Shown here: in pieces, positions 26,653 to 34,575 of the stretch
Numbering within the stretch: position 1 is the stretch's first letter
Layout of the letters: each line of letters starts with the position of its first letter
NCBI GenBank assembly: GCA_938073895.1
Contig: CALJFB010000039.1
Coordinates: 1-51,338, forward strand
Source: an uncultured Flavobacteriaceae bacterium
GTDB lineage: Bacteria; Bacteroidota; Bacteroidia; Flavobacteriales; Flavobacteriaceae
Direction of reading: 5' to 3'
DNA: 51,338 nucleotides
The notes under the pieces: generated by a model
Database searches by the model: none
What the model saw: only the letters and a program-made list of their open reading frames with translations
Told to the model about the DNA's origin: nothing
Position numbers and translations under genes: made by a program

Positions 26653-28194
26653 TTACATTCTTTTTAACCAATGTTTTACATCAACTTCTTGCCCAATAAT
26701 ATCTTTTAAATCTGCTATAGCAACACGTTTTTGCTCCATAGTATCTCTATGTCTAATGGTAACCATTTTATCATCAATAGTATCGTGATCTACGGTAATA
26801 CAAAATGGTGTTCCTGCGGCATCTTGACGTCTATAACGTTTTCCAACAGCATCTTTCTCGTCGTAAGCAACGTTAAAATCCCATTTTAAATCTTCAACAA
26901 TTTGCTTTGCTATTTCTGGTAAACCATCTTTTTTAACTAATGGAAAAATAGCTGCTTTTGTTGGTGCTAAAACTGCAGGTAATTTTAATACAGTTCTAGT
27001 GGTGTTATTTTCTAATTCTTCTTCCATTAAAGAAGACGAGAATACAGCTAAAAACATACGATCTAAACCAATAGACGTTTCTAAAACGTATGGCGTATAA
27101 CTCTTGTTTTCTTCGTGATCAAAATATTGTAACTTCTTACCAGAATGTGCTTCGTGTGCTTTTAAGTCAAAATCTGTTCTAGAATGAATACCTTCTAATT
27201 CTTTAAAACCAAACGGAAATTTAAACTCAATATCAGATGCTGCATCTGCATAATGTGCTAATTTCTCGTGATCGTGGAAACGGTAATTATCTTCACCTAA
27301 ACCTAAACTTTTATGCCATTTTAAACGATTCTCTTTCCAGAAATCGTACCATTCCATTTGTGTGCCTGGCTTAATAAAAAATTGCATTTCCATTTGTTCA
27401 AACTCACGCATTCTAAAAATAAATTGTCTTGCAACAATCTCGTTTCTAAACGCTTTTCCGGTTTGTGCAATTCCAAAAGGAATTTTCATACGACCAGTTT
27501 TTTGAACATTTGCAAAGTTTACAAAAATACCTTGCGCAGTTTCTGGTCTTAAATATAAGTCCATTGCAGATTCTGCACTAGCACCTAATTTAGTACCAAA
27601 CATTAAGTTAAACTGCTTAACATCTGTCCAATTTCTACTACCAGAAAGCGGACAAACTATTTCTAACTCTTCAATTAAAGCTTTAACATCTGCTAAATCT
27701 TCGTTAGTTAAAGACTCGCCTAAACGCTTTAAAATACTATCTATTTTTTCTTTATAACCTAAAACTCTACCGTTAGTAGCAACAAATTCGTCTTTATTAA
27801 AAGCATCACCAAAACGTTTCGCCGCTTTTTTAACTTCTTTATCAATTTTTGCTTCAATTTTAGCGCAATAATCTTCCACTAAAACATCGGCTCTGTATCG
27901 TTTTTTAGAATCTTTATTATCTATTAATGGATCAGAAAACGCATCAACGTGTCCAGAAGCTTTCCACGTTTTTGGATGCATAAAAATAGAACTGTCTAAA
28001 CCAACAATATTGTCGTTTAATTGCACCATTGCTTTCCACCAATAGTTACGTATATTCTTTTTTAATTCTACTCCATTTTGTGCGTAATCGTATACTGCAC
28101 TTAATCCATCGTAAATTTCACTACTCTGGAAAATGTAACCATACTCCTTAGCGTGAGAGATTACTTTTTTAAATTGATCGTCTTGATTTGCCAT
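26653..28194 (-). CDS. glyS: Glycine--tRNA ligase (single-chain, class II)
   Basis: The 513-residue homodimeric glycyl-tRNA synthetase charges tRNA-Gly. Class II motifs are visible: an N-terminal SSEIYDGLSAVYDYAQNGVE block, LRPETAQGIFVNF, RNEIVARQFIFRMREFEQME (motif 2) and SIGLDRMFLAV (motif 3 with its Arg). A C-terminal anticodon-binding domain (about residues 400-513: KLPAVLAPTKAAIFPL, QDAAGTPFCITVD) follows. The -7 element ends only 4 bases before the ATG, so the mRNA is probably leaderless or nearly so. Confidence 0.96.
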   Translation of the reverse strand: MANQDDQFKKVISHAKEYGYIFQSSEIYDGLSAVYDYAQNGVELKKNIRNYWWKAMVQLNDNIVGLDSSIFMHPKTWKASGHVDAFSDPLIDNKDSKKRYRADVLVEDYCAKIEAKIDKEVKKAAKRFGDAFNKDEFVATNGRVLGYKEKIDSILKRLGESLTNEDLADVKALIEELEIVCPLSGSRNWTDVKQFNLMFGTKLGASAESAMDLYLRPETAQGIFVNFANVQKTGRMKIPFGIAQTGKAFRNEIVARQFIFRMREFEQMEMQFFIKPGTQMEWYDFWKENRLKWHKSLGLGEDNYRFHDHEKLAHYADAASDIEFKFPFGFKELEGIHSRTDFDLKAHEAHSGKKLQYFDHEENKSYTPYVLETSIGLDRMFLAVFSSSLMEEELENNTTRTVLKLPAVLAPTKAAIFPLVKKDGLPEIAKQIVEDLKWDFNVAYDEKDAVGKRYRRQDAAGTPFCITVDHDTIDDKMVTIRHRDTMEQKRVAIADLKDIIGQEVDVKHWLKRM

Positions 28195-28198
28195 TCTA

Positions 28199-28206
28199 CA
28201 AAAGTA
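28199..28206 (-). promoter_or_regulatory. glyS promoter -7 element
   Basis: Reads TACTTTTG on the minus strand, an exact TAnnTTTG match. Only TAGA separates it from the glyS ATG, so the expected transcription start falls at or next to the start codon. Confidence 0.55.
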
Positions 28207-28284
28207 TAAAAACCATTTTTATTAACGTTATTTTTTAAAGCCATAAACACTAATTAAAGCAAGATTTCTATTAATTTAATAATT

Positions 28285-28436
28285 ATGGTGTTACCACAAG
28301 GGTCGCGCTTTACATTATATCTTTTTTTTAATGGATAATTTTAACTCAGCATCTTTTTAGTGGCTAAATAGTGTTTATTAAAACTCCAATCTTCTTGTAT
28401 CTAAAAAAAAGGATGCCATTTCAATCGCTAACGCAA
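28285..28436 (-). repeat. Modular intergenic repeat, copy 1 (type I flanks, long core)
   Basis: Read on the minus strand it runs TTGCGTTAGCG..TTGAAATGGCATCC, a T run, a 75-base core containing AAGATGCTGAGTTAAA, then AAAAAAAAGATATAA, GTAAAGCGCGACC and GGTAACACCATAA. The flanks match copy 4 (51138-51228). The frame and core match copies 2 and 3. No ORF is inside. It occupies the glyS/serine hydrolase intergenic region. Confidence 0.8.
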
Positions 28437-28482
28437 AAAAATCACTCAAAAATTCATATATTTAGAACACAAATTCAACACT

Positions 28483-29634
28483 ATGAAATTCATAAAAAAA
28501 ACCATTAAATTCTTACTTGTAGTTATTAGTTTACTTGTAATAACACTTTACATAACAGATACAGATTATCTAATAAAAGCAGTTAGAACCATTTATTTAA
28601 AAGGTCATTCTACTGCTTATTTAGAAGATTATAAAGAGTTCGATAATCAAACTATAGATATTGGCACACCAGAACCTTGGACAAACCATAACAATTACAA
28701 CAAAACGCAACCTACAGAACGCTTAGCAAAAGCCAACCAAGATTGGGGAACTATTGCTTATGTAATTATAAAAAACGATAGTATTTGGTTCGAAGAATAT
28801 TACGATGGTTTTGGACCAAAAAGCAAGTCAAACTCGTTTAGTATGGCAAAAAGCTACGTTTCTGGATTATTAGGAAAAGCAATTATGGATGGTTATATAA
28901 AAAACTTAGACCAACCTGTTTGCGATTTTCTTCCTGCTTTTTGCAATGGTAAAGCCGCAAACATGACCGTTGGAGACTTATCCACTATGAGTTCTGGAAC
29001 CAATTGGGACGAAAAATACTATTCGCCACTTTCTATAACAACAAGAGCTTATTTCGACGACAATTTAGCCAAAGTTATGAATGGTTTAAAAGTAGAAAAC
29101 GAACCAGGACAAACCTTTAAATATGCCAGCGGAGACACACAAATGCTTGCAATGGTTATAGAAAAAGCTTCTGGTAAAAAGCTGTACAATTATTTCCAAG
29201 AAAGCTTTTGGAAACCTTTAGGATCCGAAAACCAAACACTTTGGCAAGTAGATAGCGAATCTCACGATTTAGTAAAAGCTTATTGCTGTATTGCAAGTAA
29301 CGCCAAAGATTTTGCACGTTTTGGAAAACTGTATAAAGATCACGGAAAATGGAACGGAAAACAAATTTTAGATTCTGCTTTTGTAGCAAAATCCATAGTA
29401 CCAAAATTTCCATCAAGTCCACAATATGGTTACGGCTGGTGGCTGCAAAAAAGAGGCAATAAAAACTTTTTTATGATGCGTGGTCACTTAGGACAATACG
29501 TAATTGTTAACCCAAAAGATAATGTAATTATTGTACGTTTAGGTCACCAAAAATCTCCAGATCAAGGAATTGGCATTTTTACAAACGATATTGGTTTGTA
29601 TATAGATGAAGCTTATAAAATGATGGAGAAATAG
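28483..29634 (+). CDS. Serine hydrolase, beta-lactamase/class C type, membrane-anchored
   Basis: The 383-residue protein has an N-terminal uncleaved hydrophobic segment (residues 8-23) and a periplasmic penicillin-binding-protein-like domain. The SxxK motif is SMAK (Ser120, Lys123); a Tyr motif follows at about residue 213 (YASGD); MRGHLGQ near residue 330 stands where the third KTG-like motif is expected. Such proteins are esterases, D-aminopeptidases or peptidoglycan hydrolases; a true resistance beta-lactamase is unlikely but cannot be excluded. A near-consensus -7 box TATATTTA lies at 28457-28464. The gene stands alone, preceded by a repeat element. Confidence 0.88.
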   Translation: MKFIKKTIKFLLVVISLLVITLYITDTDYLIKAVRTIYLKGHSTAYLEDYKEFDNQTIDIGTPEPWTNHNNYNKTQPTERLAKANQDWGTIAYVIIKNDSIWFEEYYDGFGPKSKSNSFSMAKSYVSGLLGKAIMDGYIKNLDQPVCDFLPAFCNGKAANMTVGDLSTMSSGTNWDEKYYSPLSITTRAYFDDNLAKVMNGLKVENEPGQTFKYASGDTQMLAMVIEKASGKKLYNYFQESFWKPLGSENQTLWQVDSESHDLVKAYCCIASNAKDFARFGKLYKDHGKWNGKQILDSAFVAKSIVPKFPSSPQYGYGWWLQKRGNKNFFMMRGHLGQYVIVNPKDNVIIVRLGHQKSPDQGIGIFTNDIGLYIDEAYKMMEK

Positions 29635-29773
29635 ACTATTAATTTTATTCTTTACAAATAATTATTGCTGTATTAATTATTAAAACACCTAAACCTATTT
29701 TAAATAAAAAACCAAAAGTGTTAGTTAAATATTTAAAAGAAAATCTGAATAAAGAGCACTAACAAACAAATTT

Positions 29774-30487
29774 ATGATAACCAAAATCAACTTAGAACAC
29801 ATCTTATTTTTAGATATAGAAACAGTTCCAGAAACCGAGTTTTATAGCGAACTTAGCGATGCCAAAAAAGAACTTTGGGAATCTAAAACACAATACCAAC
29901 GTAAAGAAGACTTTACTGCCGAAGCATTTTACGATCGCGCAGGAATTTGGGCAGAATTTGGTAAAATAGTCTGTATTTCGGTGGGTTATTTTACCATTCA
30001 AGGCGATTTAAGAAAATTTAGAACAACCTCTTTTTTTGGAACAGAACCTAAAATTTTAAAAGATTTTAAAGCACTTTTATTATCTCATTTTAACAGTACA
30101 AAACATTTATTATGCGCTCATAATGGTAAAGAATTCGATTTTCCTTACATAGCTAGACGTATGATTATTCATGATATAGAATTGCCACATAAACTTAATT
30201 TATTTGGTAAAAAACCTTGGGAAGTTCCACATTTGGATACGTTAGAATTATGGAAATTTGGCGACTATAAAACCTATACATCTCTAAAGCTTCTAACCAA
30301 CGTTCTAGGAATTCCATCGCCTAAAGACGATATTGATGGCAGCGAAGTTTGTAATGTATTCTACAAAGAAAAAAACATAGACCGCATAGTTACCTATTGC
30401 GAAAAAGATACAATTGCGGTAGCTCAAATATTGCTTCGTTTACGTGGCGATGCTATATTGCAGGACGACGAAATTATTCACGTATAA
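29774..30487 (+). CDS. PolB-like 3'-5' exonuclease
   Basis: The 237-residue protein carries a DEDD-type RNase H-fold exonuclease domain of the family named for similarity to the DNA polymerase B proofreading domain. Visible motifs: LFLDIETVPE (first Asp-x-Glu), AHNGKEFDFPYIARR (second Asp) and YCEKDTIAVAQI (Tyr-x3-Asp third motif). It would digest DNA 3' ends in repair or processing; no polymerase is attached. It ends 2 bases before the ABC transporter ATPase gene, so the two are likely cotranscribed, although no functional link is obvious. Confidence 0.88.
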   Translation: MITKINLEHILFLDIETVPETEFYSELSDAKKELWESKTQYQRKEDFTAEAFYDRAGIWAEFGKIVCISVGYFTIQGDLRKFRTTSFFGTEPKILKDFKALLLSHFNSTKHLLCAHNGKEFDFPYIARRMIIHDIELPHKLNLFGKKPWEVPHLDTLELWKFGDYKTYTSLKLLTNVLGIPSPKDDIDGSEVCNVFYKEKNIDRIVTYCEKDTIAVAQILLRLRGDAILQDDEIIHV

Positions 30488-30489
30488 AA

Positions 30490-32178
30490 ATGTTAGATTT
30501 GGAAGACCAAAGTTTATTATCCGTTACAGATTTACACATTTCTTTTGGAGACAAAGAAGTTATAAAAGGCATTTCGTACACTTTAAATAAAAACGAAATT
30601 TTAGGTATTGTTGGCGAATCTGGTTCTGGAAAATCGGTATCTTCTTTGGCGTTAATGGGATTATTACCTCCTAAAATATCCAAAATAACTGCTGGTAAAA
30701 TAACATATAACAATCAAGACATAACGCATTTAGAATCTAAAGGTTTTCAATCTATTAGAGGAAGAAAGATTGCAATGATTTTTCAAGAACCTATGAGTTC
30801 TTTAAATCCAAGTATGCGCTGCGGAAAACAAGTTGAAGAAATTTTAAAGCAACATACCAAATTATCTAAATCTAAATTAAAAGCCGAAGTTCTTCAACTA
30901 TTCGAACAAGTAAAATTACCTAATCCAGAACGTGTTTATAAAGCATATCCGCACGAAATTTCTGGCGGACAAAAGCAACGCGTTATGATTGCTATGGCTA
31001 TTTCTTGTAAGCCAGACGTTCTAATTGCAGACGAGCCAACAACTGCTTTAGACGTTACTGTTCAAGAAGAAATTATTTTATTATTAAAGGATTTACAGCA
31101 GCAAACAAAAATGAGCATTTTGTTTATTACGCACGATTTATCTTTAATTTCCCAAATAGCAGATCGGGTTTTGGTAATGTATAAAGGTAATATTGTAGAG
31201 CAAAATACTGCCAAAGCTATTTTTAATAATCCGCAACATAAATACACTAAAGCGCTAATTGCATCTAGACCAAGTTTAAACGTTAGGTTAAAACGTTTAC
31301 CAACGGTAAGTTCTATTTTAAATGAAGACGATTTATCTGAAGAATTTACCGCACAAGACCGACAAAATCATCACGATGCATTATACAGTAATCCGCCATT
31401 ATTACAAGTTGTAAATGTGGAAAAGGAATACTTATCTAAAACTGGATTATTTGGTAAAACAGAGAGTTTTAAAGCCGTAAACAACGTTAGTTTTAATGTT
31501 TACGAAGGTGAAACTTTAGGTTTGGTAGGTGAATCTGGTTGCGGTAAAAGCACACTTGGAAATGCTATTTTAAATTTAGATAAAGCTACTGCTGGAAAAA
31601 TACTTTATAAAGGCACAGATATTACAAAATTATCAGCTTCTGAAATGGTTGGCTTTAGAAAACAAATTCAGATTATTTTTCAAGATCCTTATTCGTCTTT
31701 AAATCCTAGGAAATCTGTTGGAGAAACTATTATGGAACCTATGTTAGTCCATAAATTATACGCTACAAAAGAAGTTTGTAAAGTAAAAACTTTAGAACTT
31801 TTAGAACGTGTTGGTCTAGATAAAACGGCTTTTAATAGATATCCACACGAATTTTCTGGTGGACAACGCCAACGTATTGGAATTGCAAGAACTATTGCTT
31901 TACAACCAAAACTTATTGTTTGCGACGAATCTGTATCTGCTTTAGATATTTCTGTTCAGGCACAAGTCTTAAATTTATTAAATGAATTAAAAGAGAATTT
32001 TGGATTTACTTATATATTTATTTCCCACGATTTAGCTGTTGTAAAGTATATGAGCGATCAACTTTTAGTAATGAATAAAGGTAAAATTGAAGAAATTAAC
32101 GATGCTGATACTATTTACAGAAATCCTAAAAAATCTTATACAAAAGCGCTAATTAATGCTATTCCAAAAGGAATTTAA
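30490..32178 (+). CDS. Double-ATPase ABC protein, oligopeptide/dipeptide type (DppD-DppF fusion)
   Basis: The 562-residue protein contains two complete ABC ATPase domains. The first has Walker A GESGSGKS, signature SGGQKQR and Walker [14 protein letters not shown]. The second has [15 protein letters not shown] and [12 protein letters not shown], with Ser in place of the usual Pro-Thr. Both carry the oligopeptide C-terminal extension (about residues 240-310 and 510-562). It resembles YejF and Dpp/Opp ATPase fusions that energise peptide uptake. No permease or binding protein is adjacent, so its partners lie elsewhere. The ATG at 30490 is chosen because it follows the exonuclease stop by 2 bases; the open frame extends upstream only inside that gene. 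Confidence 0.93.
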   Translation: MLDLEDQSLLSVTDLHISFGDKEVIKGISYTLNKNEILGIVGESGSGKSVSSLALMGLLPPKISKITAGKITYNNQDITHLESKGFQSIRGRKIAMIFQEPMSSLNPSMRCGKQVEEILKQHTKLSKSKLKAEVLQLFEQVKLPNPERVYKAYPHEISGGQKQRVMIAMAISCKPDVLIADEPTTALDVTVQEEIILLLKDLQQQTKMSILFITHDLSLISQIADRVLVMYKGNIVEQNTAKAIFNNPQHKYTKALIASRPSLNVRLKRLPTVSSILNEDDLSEEFTAQDRQNHHDALYSNPPLLQVVNVEKEYLSKTGLFGKTESFKAVNNVSFNVYEGETLGLVGESGCGKSTLGNAILNLDKATAGKILYKGTDITKLSASEMVGFRKQIQIIFQDPYSSLNPRKSVGETIMEPMLVHKLYATKEVCKVKTLELLERVGLDKTAFNRYPHEFSGGQRQRIGIARTIALQPKLIVCDESVSALDISVQAQVLNLLNELKENFGFTYIFISHDLAVVKYMSDQLLVMNKGKIEEINDADTIYRNPKKSYTKALINAIPKGI

Positions 32179-32379
32179 AACTTCTTTTTTTTAGAACTTA
32201 TATATAATAACAAAAGTAAAGCGCTTAGTTTTAAAGATTATAAGGCAATAATAAGGTTTTAAAAATTTATTTAATCACGAAAAATATATTGTGGTTTTAA
32301 TAGATATATTTTTAAATAAATTAGAACGTAAATTAATTAAGGTTTAAGTCTCCAAAACAATAATCTATTGCCTTTTGTA
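32179..32379. other. Non-coding stretch after the ABC ATPase gene
   Basis: About 200 bases of AT-rich sequence before repeat copy 2 (the gap to scoB is 537 bases in all). No ORF with coding character, no hairpin with a T run and no clear promoter was seen. Confidence 0.5.
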
Positions 32380-32551
32380 GATTACAAAACTTAGCAAATT
32401 TGATAGCCCAGATTGAATGGTCTGTTTGAAATCCTTTTTTGATTTTGAAATAGAGTTAATATAATAGAAGAAATAAGGTGCAAGAGTTAAAAATGCTGAA
32501 ATAAATTAAGCCTTAAAAAAAGATTGAGTAATGAAAGCTAGAAATAACTCC
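32380..32551 (+). repeat. Modular intergenic repeat, copy 2 (type II flanks, long core)
   Basis: Runs GATTA...GATAGCCCAGATTGAATGG, CTGTTTGAAATCCTTTTTT, a core with AAATGCTGAAATAAATT, then AAAAAAAGATTGAGTAATGA, AAGCTAGAAATAACTCC. It aligns over its full 172 bases with copy 3 (44965-45136) in the opposite orientation, with identical boundary-to-boundary length. No ORF inside. Confidence 0.85.
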
Positions 32552-32584
32552 AAAAAAAACCTACAAGATTAAAAACCTTGTAGG
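32552..32584 (-). terminator. Minus-strand hairpin terminator downstream of scoB
   Basis: CCTACAAG (32560-32567) pairs with CTTGTAGG (32577-32584). On the minus strand the stem is followed by TTTTTTTT. It lies about 130 bases beyond the scoB stop codon and directly abuts repeat copy 2. Confidence 0.6.
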
Positions 32585-32715
32585 AAATTACATTTTTATT
32601 GATCTATAATTATGTGACTATAGAAGTAAATAGCTCGTGTACTTATTTCTATTTTTTATGTAATACATTATAATTTCTAGGGCTAGTTTAAGTTATAAAC
32701 TAACGTTTTTTTGTC

Positions 32716-33369
32716 TTAAATATTCATTTCTGGAATATCGCCATCAATAATTAATTCGCCTTCTGTAGCCTTTTTTATATCTTCTACAGAAACACCTGGC
32801 GCACGTTCTAAAAGCTTAAATCCTTTAGCTGTTACTTCTAAAACAGCAAGATTTGTAACTACTTTTTTAACACAACCAACGCCTGTTAATGGTAAACTAC
32901 AGCGTTTTAATAATTTAGATGCGCCAGCGCGATTTGTATGCATCATTGCTACAATAATATTCTCTGCAGATGCTACTAAATCCATTGCTCCGCCCATGCC
33001 TTTTACCATTTTCCCGGGAATTTTCCAATTGGCTATATCGCCGTTTTCGGATACTTCCATTGCGCCTAAAATGGTTAAATCTACATGTTGTCCACGTATC
33101 ATAGAAAAACTGGTGGCAGAGTCAAAAAAACTTGCGCCAGGTAATGTTGTAATGGTTTGCTTTCCTGCGTTAATAATATCGGCATCTTCTTCGCCATCAA
33201 AAGGAAATGGTCCCATACCAAGTACGCCATTTTCACTTTGAAATTCTACTTCTATATCTTCTCTAACGTAATTGGCTACTAGCGTTGGAATTCCAATTCC
33301 TAAATTAACATAATATCCATCTTGCACTTCTTGTGCTATACGTTTTGCTATTCCTATTTTGTCTAACAT
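32716..33369 (-). CDS. scoB: 3-oxoacid CoA-transferase (SCOT-type), subunit B
   Basis: The 217-residue subunit carries the catalytic Glu in the SENGVLGMGPF motif, plus NLGIGIPTLVANYV, INAGKQTITTLPGASFFDS and GGAMDLVASA blocks. With subunit A it transfers CoA from succinyl-CoA or acetyl-CoA to a 3-oxoacid such as acetoacetate, in ketone-body or short-chain fatty-acid use. Subunit A is 414 bases upstream on the same strand, instead of directly adjacent as is usual. Confidence 0.93.
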   Translation of the reverse strand: MLDKIGIAKRIAQEVQDGYYVNLGIGIPTLVANYVREDIEVEFQSENGVLGMGPFPFDGEEDADIINAGKQTITTLPGASFFDSATSFSMIRGQHVDLTILGAMEVSENGDIANWKIPGKMVKGMGGAMDLVASAENIIVAMMHTNRAGASKLLKRCSLPLTGVGCVKKVVTNLAVLEVTAKGFKLLERAPGVSVEDIKKATEGELIIDGDIPEMNI

Positions 33370-33783
33370 AATGTTAATGTATTAATTTTTTAATTTGGTG
33401 ATACTAAAATTTTTTAATTTGAAAATTAGCAAACTAATTTACTTTTTGATATAATTTTAGACATTATCTTATTAATAGAATTTAGGTCTAAATACATCTC
33501 TAATTTTTGTGTTTGGTAGAACGTTTATTCTTAAGATAGACTTAACCATTAATAAACTTTATCGACTTCTTTTACTGAAATTTTAAACTTGTGTGTAAAG
33601 CCTTTTTTACTTTTAGAGTTTTAAACTTCTTTTATATTTACGCCTATTAAGCTTCCACTTATAAAGATTTGAGATGCCATTTTATATGTGTGTAATTGTC
33701 TAAGTTATTTTAAATAAAAAATAATATTTTTCTTATTGTTTCTTATTGCTACATTTTCAAATTAACACATTTTCAAATTATTT
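33370..33783. other. scoA-scoB intergenic region
   Basis: A 414-base AT-rich gap splits the two subunit genes. On the minus strand a 19-codon ORF (33618-33677, starting MASQIFISGS, ending NIKEV) is followed in frame, after its stop, by a further open stretch (KKGFTHKFKIS...). This could be a decayed gene or chance. The end next to scoA holds copy 2 of the short repeat. No TAnnTTTG promoter for scoB was found. Confidence 0.4.
33745..33783. repeat. Short intergenic repeat, copy 2, with internal tandem units
   Basis: ACATTTTCAAATTA occurs twice in tandem (33751-33764 and 33767-33780). The 20-base core is identical to the copy at 26619-26638. It ends directly at the scoA stop codon. Confidence 0.7.
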
Positions 33784-34482
33784 TTATTTCTGTCTAACCG
33801 TTCTTTGCTCAATACGTTTTTCGTAAGCTTGGCCTTGAAAAATGCGTTGCACAAAAATTCCTGGTATATGAATTTGATTAGGATCTAACTCGCCAACAGG
33901 CACTAATTCTTCAACCTCGGCAACTGTTATTTTTGCTGCACCACACATTACTGGATTAAAGTTTCGAGCGGTTCCTTTAAATACTAAATTTCCTGCGGCA
34001 TCGCCTTTCCAAGCTTTTACAAAAGCAAAATCTGCTTTAAAAGCGTGTTCTAACACATACATTTTACCATCAAATTCTCTAGTTTCTTTTCCTTCGGCTA
34101 CTTCTGTTCCGTAACCTGCTGGTGTATATATGGCTGGAAAACCTGCTTGCGCTGCTCTACAACGTTCTGCTAATGTTCCTTGAGGAATTAGTTCTACATC
34201 TAATTCTCCAGATAGCATTTGTCTTTCAAACTCATCATTTTCTCCTACATAAGAAGATACCATTTTTTTGATTTGCTTTCCGTGTAATAATAGACCTAAA
34301 CCAAAATCGTCTACACCTGCATTATTAGAAATGCAGGTTAGTCCTTTTACATTCTTTTTAACTAATTCTGCTATTGCGTTTTCTGGAATACCGCATAATC
34401 CAAATCCGCCAAGCATAAAAGTCATATCGTTATTGACACCTTTTAAGGCATCTTGAACATTATTTACTTTTTTTGAAATCAT
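33784..34482 (-). CDS. scoA: 3-oxoacid CoA-transferase (SCOT-type), subunit A
   Basis: This subunit shows the CoA-transferase family I signature early on ([15 protein letters not shown]), [17 protein letters not shown], and the [20 protein letters not shown] block. From the ATG at 34482 it has 232 residues and begins [15 protein letters not shown], the usual family N-terminus. An upstream in-frame ATG at 34530 would add 16 residues that overlap the terminator of the preceding PBP gene, so I reject it. It pairs with subunit B downstream. Confidence 0.92.
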   Translation of the reverse strand: MISKKVNNVQDALKGVNNDMTFMLGGFGLCGIPENAIAELVKKNVKGLTCISNNAGVDDFGLGLLLHGKQIKKMVSSYVGENDEFERQMLSGELDVELIPQGTLAERCRAAQAGFPAIYTPAGYGTEVAEGKETREFDGKMYVLEHAFKADFAFVKAWKGDAAGNLVFKGTARNFNPVMCGAAKITVAEVEELVPVGELDPNQIHIPGIFVQRIFQGQAYEKRIEQRTVRQK

Positions 34483-34515
34483 AGTGTTGTTTATTTTCAC
34501 TATAAATTTACAAAT

Positions 34516-34543
34516 AAAAAAGCCATTCAAAAATGAATGGCTT
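34516..34543 (-). terminator. PBP1A gene terminator
   Basis: AAGCCATTCA (34520-34529) and TGAATGGCTT (34534-34543) form a perfect 10-bp stem with a four-base loop. On the minus strand it is followed by a T run. It is located 33 bases after the PBP stop. Confidence 0.82.
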
Positions 34544-34575
34544 AATAAATTATGATTAAAATGAGTATTCTATAA

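Noticed and set aside
28483..29634. Beta-lactamase resistance gene
   Set aside because: Only the general SxxK serine hydrolase fold is recognisable, with an uncleaved membrane anchor and no match to known resistance enzymes.
29645..29757. Minus-strand open stretch with hydrophobic residues (FGFLFKIGLGVLIINTAI)
   Set aside because: No start codon and an AT-rich sequence readily gives hydrophobic codons by chance.
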